Part shown: one piece after another, positions 48,251 to 58,000 of the stretch
How positions within the stretch are numbered: position 1 is the stretch's first letter
Layout: the number at the start of each line of letters is the position of its first letter
Assembly: GCA_944320885.1 (NCBI GenBank)
Contig: CALUJE010000011.1
Location: forward strand, 20,313-84,312
DNA from: an uncultured Phocaeicola sp.
GTDB lineage: Bacteria > Bacteroidota > Bacteroidia > Bacteroidales > Bacteroidaceae
Length of the DNA stretch: 64,000 nucleotides
Reading direction: 5' to 3'
The notes under the pieces: generated by a model
Told to the model about the DNA's origin: nothing
The model's input: the letters and a program-made list of their open reading frames with translations, nothing else
The model's database searches: none
Position numbers and translations under genes: made by a program

Positions 48251-48793
48251 ATGCGAACCTTACGTAACAGCTTAATCCCTTGTATCCTTGCTGTTTTTCT
48301 GAATATTTCCTGCATCCGTGAAAACATAGAAGCACCAGACGAAGGTCTTGCCGTAAACGATTATTTACCAGAATTTACACTGACCATGAATGATGGAACA
48401 GAAGTCTCTTCTGATGACTTATATGGAAAGATATCTGTTCTGGTCTTTTTTCACACTTCATGCTCAGACTGTCGCCAGGAACTTCCTGAAATACAGAAAA
48501 TATACACATCTTATGCTACCGAAGACAACATAACCATTATTGCCATAAGCCGAGAACAAAGCTATGATTCCGTTTCAGAATACTGGACAAAAAACAATTT
48601 ATCCATTCCATTCTCAGCACAAAACGACAGAAAGATATACAACTTATTTGCAACAAGCGGAATTCCAAGAATATATATATCCGATGACAAATTGAAGATA
48701 CGCTTCCTTTTTACAGACAAATCACTTCCCACATCTGAACAAATAAATACAGTTATCAAACAACTCCAAAACGAAATAACAGCAACAAAGTAA
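48251..48793 (+). CDS. Thioredoxin-like (TlpA/redoxin) lipoprotein
   Basis: A 180-aa envelope protein with an N-terminal lipoprotein signal and lipobox NISC (Cys20). Residues about 30-175 form a TlpA/ResA-like thioredoxin fold: AVNDYLPEFTLTMNDGTEVS, then VLVFFHTSCSDCRQELPEIQ with active-site C-S-D-C, and the cis-Pro region TSGIPRIYISDD. Such proteins reduce or rearrange disulfides in the periplasm. It precedes the fimbrial regulator but is separated by 279 bp, so a role in pilin folding is only a guess. Confidence 0.82.
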   Translation: MRTLRNSLIPCILAVFLNISCIRENIEAPDEGLAVNDYLPEFTLTMNDGTEVSSDDLYGKISVLVFFHTSCSDCRQELPEIQKIYTSYATEDNITIIAISREQSYDSVSEYWTKNNLSIPFSAQNDRKIYNLFATSGIPRIYISDDKLKIRFLFTDKSLPTSEQINTVIKQLQNEITATK

Positions 48794-49072
48794 AAAACAA
48801 CAAATAAAATCGTATTTAAGAAAAAATCCATATATTTGCCAACATAAACCTTCCCAAAAGAGTGATATTTTAAAATAATTTTAATAACGCTATCAAAAGT
48901 TAATGGGGGGGGGTAATTCTATCAGTTAAAAACTGATAGTCTTGCCCAAAACATGATTTCGATGGTTTTATCTTAAATTATTGAGAACATTTACTTTTTT
49001 ATAGAATCTATAAAGCCATAGGAATCGTTTTTATGATGATTTTAATAACTATCAAAAAAAACGAGCCAATAT
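48794..49072 (+). promoter_or_regulatory. Regulatory region upstream of the AraC gene
   Basis: No gene is present in these 279 bp. Features seen: a run of nine G (48905-48913); a hairpin TATCAGTT-AAA-AACTGATA (48920-48938); and two near-identical direct repeats of TTTTAATAAC followed by (GC)TATCAAAA at about 48879-48897 and 49040-49056. The direct repeats could be regulator sites, and the G run could vary by slippage. Confidence 0.5.
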
Positions 49073-49921
49073 ATGCTACACTATGTAAAAGAACATTTAG
49101 GCTGCAACATATATGCGACGCAAGAAACATCCTTGTTTTTCATTCGTAAAATACCTGCAGGAGAAAAGACTCAAAGAAAATATCCAGATTATACACTACT
49201 AGTTTTTTTATTGGAAGGCAATATTGAAATTAATTACGGAATTAATCAACGATTGAAGTTGAAAGCTGGTAATATATTTCTCCTAACAAAAAATTGCGAC
49301 ATCAACATTACAGCTATTGAAAACGATGCACGCGTATTGCTCTGCAAATTCACCAGTGAAATCAAGATGTGTTCTCGATATTCTCTGAAGCAACTGGAAA
49401 AATACATACCTCAGAATATAGGTCCCAACCTCTTCTATCTCCCCTTTGATCATAGAATCAAAGCTTTTGTTGATCTTATTGAGATGGCACTGTCTGAAGG
49501 ACTTAACTGTACCCATTACCACCAACTCAAACGCGACGAACTGTTCATCTATCTCCGCGCGGGATATACAAAAGAAGAATTAGCCTTGTTTTTCTATCCA
49601 GTAATCGGTCAGGACATTGATTTCAAAGATTTTGTGCTCTCCAATTATAAAAACATGTACGATGTAAAAGAGTTCGCCGAAAAAGCCAACATGAGCCCAA
49701 GCACTTTTAACCGCCGTTTCAAGGAAGCGTTCAATGACACGGCATTAAAATGGCTTTTGGCACGCAAGTCAGAAGGAATCTTAAATGACATACTTAAAAG
49801 TGAACTGACATTCGCCGAGATATCCGAAAAATATCATTTTTCTTCACCCGCTTATTTTGCCGCTTTCTGTAAAAAGCACTACGGAAAAACGGCAGCCGAA
49901 CTTCGAAAAGAAGGATTTTGA
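49073..49921 (+). CDS. AraC-family transcriptional regulator of the fimbrial locus
   Basis: A 282-aa regulator. The N-terminal half (about 1-130) has a cupin-like beta pattern (YPDYTLLVFLLEGNIEINYG, RLKLKAGNIFLLTKNCD) of AraC sensory domains. The C-terminal half (about 185-280) has the two-HTH AraC domain: YDVKEFAEKANMSPSTFNRR, then LTFAEISEKYHFSSPAYFAA and FCKKHYGKTAAELRKE. It is in the same direction as the fimbrial genes and 92 bp upstream of the first one, so it probably controls them. Confidence 0.87.
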   Translation: MLHYVKEHLGCNIYATQETSLFFIRKIPAGEKTQRKYPDYTLLVFLLEGNIEINYGINQRLKLKAGNIFLLTKNCDINITAIENDARVLLCKFTSEIKMCSRYSLKQLEKYIPQNIGPNLFYLPFDHRIKAFVDLIEMALSEGLNCTHYHQLKRDELFIYLRAGYTKEELALFFYPVIGQDIDFKDFVLSNYKNMYDVKEFAEKANMSPSTFNRRFKEAFNDTALKWLLARKSEGILNDILKSELTFAEISEKYHFSSPAYFAAFCKKHYGKTAAELRKEGF

Positions 49922-49977
49922 AGCAAATTCATAAGTTTTTGACACATTTTCATAATAAGCCCCTCGGCAATAGCCTA

Positions 49978-49985
49978 TACTTTTG
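49978..49985 (+). promoter_or_regulatory. -7 box of the fimbrial operon
   Basis: TACTTTTG fits TAnnTTTG and lies 28 bp upstream of the DUF3575 start. No good -33 element is visible at the usual distance, which suits an activator-dependent promoter. Confidence 0.5.
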
Positions 49986-50013
49986 CATCACATAATTTTA
50001 CATACAAACACTA

Positions 50014-50556
50014 ATGAAGCCGAAAAACAGAAGAATTTTCATTTTATGCTGTTTTTTGCTCGTGTTTAGCGGAATGAGGGCACAGAGTTTTGCTATCAAG
50101 ACAAACCTTCTTTATTGGGGAACGTTAACTCCTAATGTCAGTATAGAAGCTAAATTGAGCAAACAGTTTACAACCGATTTACAGGCAGCCTACAATCCGT
50201 TTACGCTTCAGGATGGGAAGAAGCTGAAGTTCTGGCTTGCGCAACCCGAGCTGCGTTATTGGTTCTGTGATGCATTTGAAGGACATTTTCTAGGAGTACA
50301 CTTACATGCTGCCCAATTTTATGCTGTACCTAAAGATAAAGTATACGACGGCTACCTGGCCGGAGGAGGACTTACCTACGGATACAACTGGATTCTTTCT
50401 CCCAGATGGAACCTCGAAGCACTGATAGGAGTAGGCTATGCACACCTGTGGTATAAAGAATACCCCAACATAGATTGCATAAAATGTCATGAAGACAAGA
50501 CGAAAGATTACATCGGTCCTACCAAGGTAGCCCTTACTGTTTCTTACATATTTTAA
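50014..50556 (+). CDS. DUF3575 outer-membrane beta-barrel protein
   Basis: A 180-aa protein with a signal peptide (about 1-23, ending MRAQ) and a small beta-barrel. AIKTNLLYWGTLTPNVSIEA at the N-terminus of the mature protein is the DUF3575 signature, and the barrel ends with an aromatic residue (TVSYIF). DUF3575 genes are regular first genes of Bacteroidetes fimbrial operons; the protein may be an assembly or anchoring barrel. The next gene begins 4 to 19 bp downstream depending on the start chosen. Confidence 0.85.
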   Translation: MKPKNRRIFILCCFLLVFSGMRAQSFAIKTNLLYWGTLTPNVSIEAKLSKQFTTDLQAAYNPFTLQDGKKLKFWLAQPELRYWFCDAFEGHFLGVHLHAAQFYAVPKDKVYDGYLAGGGLTYGYNWILSPRWNLEALIGVGYAHLWYKEYPNIDCIKCHEDKTKDYIGPTKVALTVSYIF

Positions 50557-50575
50557 TTAAATGTGTTTTTCTGGT

Positions 50576-52354
50576 ATGAAGTCAAGATATACATATTATT
50601 TTTTAATGAGCGTTTTGCCTTTTACCTTTTCCGGATGTGCTGTTTCAGACCGCGCAAAAAAGGTTACGGTAAATCCTGTGGAAACACTTACTCCCGACAG
50701 CACTTCGTGTGTCGACATAGACGTCACCATAAATATTCCGGCCCAGACATTTTCAAAACGAAGCCGCTTAATTATAGAGCCTCAACTTATCAATAACGAC
50801 TCTACGATTTCAGAGTGCAGACTTATGGTTCTTGATGCGCCCATATACTCAAAGAAAATGGAAAGACGCAGAAAAATAGAAGGTTATGTGGATTCTTTAC
50901 AAACAATGGCTAAAGAAGCAAATAACCGTCAACTGCTATCAGTTCCTTACAAAGAGAAAATTTGCGTACCACAAGATATCAATGGAGGACGTGTTATTGC
51001 AATCTTATCTACTGACGGGTGCAGTGAATGCGAAGCTGTCGATACAATTGACATAGCTTACGTAGCCAATATTCCGGCACTTATAGAGCCTAAGAAATCA
51101 CTACAGCTCAACTGGATAGAACCAGAATTTGTGATACGTCCCAAGGTAGTAAACGGACGTGGCGAGGCGTTGCTTCAATTTGTAATCAACAAGTATGACA
51201 TCAACCTCTCGTTAAGCAACAACCGGAAAGAAATGAATGGCATGCTCTCAAAACTCAGCAGCATAGTCAGTGACAGCCTTGCTACCCTCAACAGCGTGAG
51301 CATCTATGGTATGGCATCGGCCGACGGTTCGTATGCCTTCAACACCACTTTGTCAAAGAACCGTGCACAGTCGGCAAAGAACTGGCTGGTACAGCAACTG
51401 GGCATACCGGCCGAAGAAGCGGAAAGTTTCAGCGTAGGTTCACGCCCCGAAGGATGGATGCCGGTACTGGAAGCCATGCGTGCCGACGGACATAAGGACA
51501 CGCTGAAAGTAAAAGAGATTCTCGACAAATACAACAACGAAAATGACGATGTGGCCGAACGGTACATCCGCCGGCTGACATGCTGGAACGACATACGCGA
51601 CAGATACCTGCAGAAAGACCGTAAGGTAGAATATGAATACACCTATACCATCAGGAATTTTACTACCGATGCTGAGCTGCTCGCCATGTACAGCAAACGT
51701 CCGGACGCATTTAATGAAGAAGAGCTTCTCAGAGTATCTACGCTGAAACAGAGCCACGAAGAGAAAAAAGAAGTTTACCGCACCATTCTTCACTATTTTC
51801 CACAATCACAGATTGCGGCAAACAATCTGGCCGTACTGCTGCTCAGAGAAAACAAGGCAGACGAGGCCGAAGCGGTTATCAATTCACTCGAAGAATATTC
51901 ACCCGAGACATTGAACACCAAGGCAGCCGTATACATATATAAAGACAACTACGAAAAGGCTGTTGAGCTTCTCGAAACGAACGCGCAGTTGCCCGAGGCC
52001 AGATACAATCTCGGACTCTTGAAGGCCAAAGCCCGACAACTTGACGAAGCCTACTCGCTACTGAAGGACTACAAAGATACCAATGCCGCCATTGTGGCAC
52101 TGAGCGTAAACCGCAACAGCGAGGCACACGACATAATGAGCTGCAATGACGACCGTACTCCCCGCGCCGAATACGTAAGAGCTCTGATTTATGCCCGTAT
52201 GGAAGACGGCAACCGGATGATGACACACCTCAGAAAGTCGGTCGTTGATAAGAAGTTCAGAGACAGAGCATCGCAGGAAGCCGACTTCATGCCCTATGCC
52301 CGCCGTACTGATTTTATAGAACTGACAAAGGAAGGAGGGAACGGATATGAATAA
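50576..52354 (+). CDS. OmpA-like / DUF3868-type lipoprotein of the fimbrial operon
   Basis: A 592-aa protein read from the ATG at 50576, followed by a lipobox (FSGC). An earlier in-frame ATG is at 50561. The N-terminal part (about 25-190) is beta-rich and matches DUF3868. Residues about 195-310 look OmpA-like (SIYGMASADGSYAFNTTLSK, then RAQSAKNWLVQQ), so it may grip peptidoglycan. The C-terminal 170 residues contain TPR-like helices (SQIAANNLAVLLLRENKADE, EYSPETLNTKAAVYIYKDNY). The last 8 bp overlap the anchor gene. Confidence 0.82.
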   Translation: MKSRYTYYFLMSVLPFTFSGCAVSDRAKKVTVNPVETLTPDSTSCVDIDVTINIPAQTFSKRSRLIIEPQLINNDSTISECRLMVLDAPIYSKKMERRRKIEGYVDSLQTMAKEANNRQLLSVPYKEKICVPQDINGGRVIAILSTDGCSECEAVDTIDIAYVANIPALIEPKKSLQLNWIEPEFVIRPKVVNGRGEALLQFVINKYDINLSLSNNRKEMNGMLSKLSSIVSDSLATLNSVSIYGMASADGSYAFNTTLSKNRAQSAKNWLVQQLGIPAEEAESFSVGSRPEGWMPVLEAMRADGHKDTLKVKEILDKYNNENDDVAERYIRRLTCWNDIRDRYLQKDRKVEYEYTYTIRNFTTDAELLAMYSKRPDAFNEEELLRVSTLKQSHEEKKEVYRTILHYFPQSQIAANNLAVLLLRENKADEAEAVINSLEEYSPETLNTKAAVYIYKDNYEKAVELLETNAQLPEARYNLGLLKAKARQLDEAYSLLKDYKDTNAAIVALSVNRNSEAHDIMSCNDDRTPRAEYVRALIYARMEDGNRMMTHLRKSVVDKKFRDRASQEADFMPYARRTDFIELTKEGGNGYE

Positions 52355-53300
52355 ACACGCTGTAAGATACATCCCGCTGGTGGCGGTTATTCCCATCATG
52401 CTCCTTGTCATGACTCTGGGAAGCTGCATCCGCGAGACCTTACCCGACTGTCCGCCGCTGCAAATCAATCTTGTGGTAAAAGACAAGAACTATTTCAACA
52501 TAGACGACGCCGTGAAGCTGGGGCTGATGGAGCGCAAGGCCGAAGACCTTCCGTTCCGTCAATACGTGAGTACCCTCTATTACATTGTGCATGACTCCGA
52601 AGGCAATGTGGTGGCCGAACAGAAGAATACCACAGTGGATAACGACAAGCTCACGCAGAGCATCGTCCTCCCCACCTCGTTGCCATATGGCAAATATACG
52701 GTTACCGTATGGGGGAACATGAAGAGTGACACTCCGCTGGGCGAAGACGCCACCAATGCCGAGATGGAAGCGGTCGGTGCCGCGTCAAACGACATCTACC
52801 TGGCCAGCGCCACTTTCGATTATCAGTATGGCAACGAAACGCATACGCTGGGCATGGAACGCACCAAAGGCAATCTGCTTATCAAGGCCGAAGGCATACC
52901 CGACAACATCGACTTCTCGACGAAAGATATTCAGGATATCTTCGGATGGGTAGACAACAGATTCAATTACGCACGCCTGACCGACATACATACCGAACTC
53001 GACTGGGATGTGAGCAATGAAATCCAGAGTGAGACACTGATGTGCCCGTCGCCGTCGTACGAGGGTTCTACCCTCAGCGTGATGTTTATTGACAAGTCGG
53101 CCACGACGCAGGGAAGCAGGGCCACTTACTACCCCACCCTGGTTCCGCAGGATGTAAACATCACCATGGGGCGAAACGAAATCACCATTCTGAAGTATGT
53201 ATATACCGAGGAGGGAGGCTCATCGGGTGAAGGCGAGTTCAGCATTTACGTGCTTGTAAATGACAACTGGGAACTCATACACGGCATGGAGATTGAATAA
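52347..53300 (+). CDS. FimB/Mfa2-type fimbrial anchor lipoprotein
   Basis: A 317-aa lipoprotein: signal peptide with lipobox LGSC, then RETLPDCPPLQINLVV typical of the FimB/Mfa2 family, which holds the pilus base in the outer membrane. The DUF1812-like core includes FRQYVSTLYYIVHDSEGNVV and LPYGKYTVTVWGNM. The last 15 residues (VNDNWELIHGMEIE) nearly match those of the next gene's pilin (VNDNWEVIHGMELE). It overlaps the preceding gene and is followed after 62 bp by the major pilin. Confidence 0.88.
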   Translation: MNKHAVRYIPLVAVIPIMLLVMTLGSCIRETLPDCPPLQINLVVKDKNYFNIDDAVKLGLMERKAEDLPFRQYVSTLYYIVHDSEGNVVAEQKNTTVDNDKLTQSIVLPTSLPYGKYTVTVWGNMKSDTPLGEDATNAEMEAVGAASNDIYLASATFDYQYGNETHTLGMERTKGNLLIKAEGIPDNIDFSTKDIQDIFGWVDNRFNYARLTDIHTELDWDVSNEIQSETLMCPSPSYEGSTLSVMFIDKSATTQGSRATYYPTLVPQDVNITMGRNEITILKYVYTEEGGSSGEGEFSIYVLVNDNWELIHGMEIE

Positions 53301-53305
53301 GAACG

Positions 53306-53338
53306 TTTGTTTTGATATGAACATAATAACTATATTTT
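53306..53338 (+). promoter_or_regulatory. Possible internal promoter before the major pilin
   Basis: TTTG at 53306-53309 and TATATTTT at 53331-53338, spacing 21 bp, lie 25 bp before the pilin ATG. The last base of the -7 box departs from consensus. It would allow extra pilin expression. Confidence 0.4.
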
Positions 53339-53362
53339 AATTTACACTTAAATTTATCTACA

Positions 53363-54706
53363 ATGAACAAGAAATATTTATTGGGAATGGCATTGATGGC
53401 ATCTATGGCATTCTATTCTTGCACGGAAGAAAAAATTTACGTACAAGGCGGCGACGGTTCGGAACAGGTAGCAGAAGACGTGCAAACCATCACGCTGCAG
53501 GTAGAAAACAGTGGCGATGGCCTGACTACCCGTGCCGGACGTCCGCTCTATAGCGCCGAAGCAAAACAGACCATTGAAAATGTAAAGGTGATTGTTTGCA
53601 ATGGAACAAGTGTGGTATATACAAAAGATTTCGCAAATTGGAATACAGACAATACTTCTACTGCTTATACATCTGGCGGTCATGGCCGTCAGGCTACAAT
53701 CAAGCTCGAAGGCGATGAAAAACTTGGTCAAGGAAGCTATACTGTTTATGCGATAGGTTATCACAACGGAAGTGGTTATGAAGATAATGCAGAAACCACA
53801 TTAAATAGTGTAATGACCAATATCACAAAAGGCAAGACATTCAATGCTGACATGGTATTGAAATATACAGGTAGCAGCAACGCGGAAGAAATCTTTGCAG
53901 GCTCTGCTGAATTATCTATTTCAGATAAAAAAGCAGGAAGTGCAACCGTAATACTTAACCGTCAGGTAGCCGGTGCATTTGTATACCTTAAAGATATTCC
54001 TTATTTTGAGGGCGCTACAAAAATAGAATTGGTAGCCTCTACAACCAACGATCAGTTGGTTTTGGGAAAATTTGCCAATACAAACTTCGAATCAAACGGT
54101 GGTAACAGCGTAGCTATGAATGTTATCAACGGATGGAACAGCGATTCAGGCTGGACATTAGGCAAAGCAAAGGAAACTGTTATTGCAACGATTACATTGT
54201 CTGACTGGTTTACCTCTATAACTGACAACAATGGTTTGATTAATACTGCTAACTGGAAAAACCCATATACGGAAGATAATCATCCGACCTTCCAGAAAGG
54301 TTCTGTTTTCGCCGGTACTTTCCTGATTCCTTTTGCCAAGGTTTCTAGCACTCAGACTCTGAAACTGGTTATGAAAGACAAAAGTGGCAAACAATATGCA
54401 TTCTGGAATGTTAACTTATCAAGTACCGGACAGAATTATTCAAATCTGTTTACCTGGAACGGTTCTAGTTGGGGAACAGGCACTACTGAAGATCTCAATA
54501 AAAATTCTTACAGCATCGTGCGTAACCACCTGTATGGTATCGGTACCAGAATGAACGATCAAGCAGATCCAGAAAAACCAGGGACAGACCCAGAACCAGA
54601 CACAGAAGATCCAGATGACAAACCAGAATCATTGAATAACAAACAGGAACTTACCTTACAAGTAAACGACAACTGGGAAGTTATTCACGGAATGGAACTG
54701 GAATAA
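53363..54706 (+). CDS. Mfa1/FimA-type major fimbrial subunit
   Basis: A 447-aa pilin. The lipoprotein signal (MALMASMAFYSC) suggests outer-membrane delivery, and TTRAGRPLYSAEAKQ near residue 55 is the likely proteolytic site that frees the assembly groove in type V pili. The core has the Mfa1 pattern: EEIFAGSAELSISDKK, VILNRQVAGAFVYLKDIPYF, and NKNSYSIVRNHLYGIGTR at the end of the second domain. A Pro/Asp-rich spacer (about 400-425) precedes the C-terminal strand LQVNDNWEVIHGMELE. A hairpin follows, so this subunit is probably the most expressed. Confidence 0.88.
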   Translation: MNKKYLLGMALMASMAFYSCTEEKIYVQGGDGSEQVAEDVQTITLQVENSGDGLTTRAGRPLYSAEAKQTIENVKVIVCNGTSVVYTKDFANWNTDNTSTAYTSGGHGRQATIKLEGDEKLGQGSYTVYAIGYHNGSGYEDNAETTLNSVMTNITKGKTFNADMVLKYTGSSNAEEIFAGSAELSISDKKAGSATVILNRQVAGAFVYLKDIPYFEGATKIELVASTTNDQLVLGKFANTNFESNGGNSVAMNVINGWNSDSGWTLGKAKETVIATITLSDWFTSITDNNGLINTANWKNPYTEDNHPTFQKGSVFAGTFLIPFAKVSSTQTLKLVMKDKSGKQYAFWNVNLSSTGQNYSNLFTWNGSSWGTGTTEDLNKNSYSIVRNHLYGIGTRMNDQADPEKPGTDPEPDTEDPDDKPESLNNKQELTLQVNDNWEVIHGMELE

Positions 54707-55043
54707 ACCTTCTATAAATCCTTTAATTCGTATTGCCTGTATCGGGGCAATACGAATTAATCTGCCATTTTATCTGAAAATGATTTCCCTACGTTCAAGA
54801 AATTCTTTCCGGATACAGCCTTTCAGCTTTGCTGACGAATGCTTGTTCAATGAAACAATCCTCTTGACCGATAAGAGCTGAAGCCGGAATACTGCTTGCC
54901 TTTTAATATCACAAGGCAAAAGTCAGGCAGCTTTCCGTCACTATTGACCAAATTATCAAGCAACGCCGGTTTGTTGCATCACATAAAGACTTTGCGAACT
55001 TTCGGAAGTTATAACCATCGTAAAATAATAAATCACATACTAT
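54707..55043. other. Gap between major pilin and adhesin-like gene
   Basis: No convincing gene in these 337 bp. It contains the 15-bp hairpin at 54723-54760 and otherwise AT-rich sequence. No -7/-33 pair was found before the next gene. Confidence 0.6.
54723..54760 (+). terminator. Attenuator-like hairpin after the major pilin
   Basis: TTAATTCGTATTGCC pairs perfectly with GGCAATACGAATTAA over an 8-nt loop. The 3' side lacks a T run (TCTGCC follows), so it is likely an incomplete terminator or mRNA 3'-end stabiliser. It would give more pilin than the minor subunits. Confidence 0.6.
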
Positions 55044-58000
55044 ATGAAACTATTTTTCCAGACATCCCAACAAAAGAGTTTTCTTTATGCGTGCCGTGCA
55101 GCCGGAAAAGAGTTGGCTTCATCTGCCTCCCTGCTCTGGGTAGCACTGCTTTCTATCGTTCTTTGCGCATGCCGTGACGACCTGGATATGGCCGGCTTCA
55201 ACAGCGCACCTACCGGCACTACCACCCGTACCGAAGTTCAAAGTAATTCCGGACTTACTGCATACGAGTCTGCAGGTTCATATTATTACAAGCCCAATAA
55301 CTGCCGTGTGCCACTGGTAGGTAAAGGAAGAGTTATAAATCAGATGAGCAAGAGCCTGGTATCTGTCCTTAGCGAGAATCAAAACTTGGAATCACTCGTA
55401 GATACGTTGCTGTCAACAGGTGTAACTATTACAAAATTAGTAGGAGCGGTCGATGCGGTTCCTGTCTTTTCTGTTCGTGATATCAATAGGGTTTATTACG
55501 ATGATAAGGGTATAAAAGTGGGATTCATTTATCAGACAAATGGAGGTATTCTTGATGCTGATGTGCTAAATTCATTTTACATACAAACACTTCTTAAAGG
55601 AAAAGAGCAGCAAACATCTCTTGATCAATCAACGGAAGGAGGCAGCCTAGTAAATCTTGATTTACTAAATACGGCAGGCGGAAACAGTGAAGTATCTTTT
55701 TATGCAACTAAACCTTTTGATGAAGTTCGTATTGGATATTCAGGAATTCAAGCTGATGTTGCTACCAACACTACATTCTATTATGCTTTCATTGGAGAAA
55801 ATCCGGAAAAACGAGCAACAACAAACGGATATTATACATCTGCAGATAGTGAGACAAAGAAACTTACAAACAGTAAAGATGACGATTATGAAATTCTACA
55901 TACAGGAATAGCAGGAATAGCAGCTCAAACAGAACTATGCGTAGATTTTAATTCCAAAGTTGAAAAGGGAAGCGAAATTGGTTTCAACATCAGCCAATTA
56001 AAGATCTTAGATGTAGATTTATCCGGACTTTCTCTATTCGAACTGAATGAAAACGGCCAATGGGCCAATGAAACAGAATTGAAAAAAGGTATAGGTGTAT
56101 CTTTACTTGATTATAAAGAAAAAGGAACACTAAGTACCATTGCCAAAGAAGACTGCTACGGAGTGAAAGTAGAACTAAAAACTACTGGATCAATAGGCGA
56201 TTTACTAGAAACATTACTGGGTCTTCTCGGAAAGACATATTTTTATTACGCCTACTCCCGCGACCCTGTAAAGGTAGACGTTTCTTCGCATTTCACACTA
56301 GGAAACGATACCATCTCGGCCGACTATTATGACTTGCCTACGGTATCAGAAGGAACCGTATACTATTTTCCAGTCAGCGCACCCAATGGCACAGTTGAAT
56401 TCTCGTCGGACAACCGCAGAATAATCAACATGACCACAAACGGCAATTATGTGATAAAAGCACAATACACCCTCGACGGACAAACCACTGAGGCCTATGC
56501 CATCATTACACGCGACAAGAAAGGAACTGTATCCGACTGTAATGTAACGATGACCGGAAGCGGATACAGCGTTCAGGAACCCATCGGCATTCAAGGAGGT
56601 ATTTCACTATTTAATAAGATAGAAGATACCTCTAACCTGACCGATTCCGACGAGAGCAATTATGCCGAAGCTACCAATGTATTGAGCCTGCTGCAGATGG
56701 GCGGACTGGTTGGTGTAAAATCCGATTCAAAGATAGATCCTCCCTCCGACGGTTCAAAAACCCGTGTGGGATTTGTAATGCAGACCAGCAACCAGCTGCT
56801 CGGCGCCGATGTGCTGAAATATTTCTTTATCAGACTCTATAACGGAAATGATGTTGTCTACTCCGGACTGACACAGGAAAACAATACAATAGGAGTAGGT
56901 CTGATAAACGACAACGGCGGCAAGCTGCGCTTCTATGTAGAAACAGACCAGACGTTCGACCGCGTGGAACTCTGGACCGCCGGATTGCTGAATGTCAACC
57001 TGAATACATTCCGCCTGTATTATGCCTTCTACGAACCTACCTCGTGCGAGAAATATGAAGGAACATCGGCCGCCTGTATGGAAATGATTACCGCACAGAA
57101 GCATGGAGCTACCATCAATTATGCCGAAACCCAAATGGCATCAGCAATAAGTGTCGGCTCCACGATAACCGACCTTTCTTATGTGATTGACAACAGCATC
57201 AATACGGGAGCTCTCATTGTAAAAGGGCTGAGCCTGATAGACCGTACTACCATCGCCGTAAAGTTCAATAACATAAAGGGTGGGCAACCGGTGGGGGCCG
57301 TTCTGCGCTCCACCCCCAAGATTCTGAAAGTCTCTGCACTTCAGAATATCAGAGTAGCCGCTTATCTGGGCGGGCAGGTTGTTGCCAGCGAATCAACATC
57401 CAGCGGACTTGCTTCGATCGAAGTAATCAGTGATTCCGGCCTTGCCTATCTGGAGATTACTCCACTTTCCGACTACGATGAGGTGCGCATCTCATTCCCG
57501 TCGTTGGCCGATATCAGTGAAGCTATGTACCTGGCAGGATTTTACATACGGCCGGATGCCAACAGTAACGGCATTCCCGACTGTGCGGAAGACCCTGACG
57601 GTGTGACGGACAACAAATACGATTATCAGGATGTAACCAGCCACGTTTGCGTAGAGCCGAAGACGAACAAGGGTAACGTTTGTGTATACGTCAGTGCTAC
57701 CGACAAGCTGCTTGGAGACAGCATTGATTTCACCTGCTATCCGCTGAATGGAAACGGACAGGCGGTAAATGTCAAAGCCGCTCTTGAAAAAGAAGGAAAT
57801 GAATATTTCTTCACACTGCCCTTACCCGTGGGCGACTATTCCATATCGGGCTTATCTACCTTTAACGGAATCCGTGCACAGGTACATCCGCAGAAAACCA
57901 CATGGAAGAAGAACCCCATAGACACCGACTGGAACAACTGGAACAACTGGACCGACGGCTCTCCGTGGGGATGTACGAATGTGATTATTCCTACCGGAGC

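Noticed and set aside
48794..49072. Invertible promoter for the fimbrial operon
   Set aside because: Only a short local hairpin was seen; no longer inverted repeats flank a promoter-size segment and no recombinase gene is nearby.
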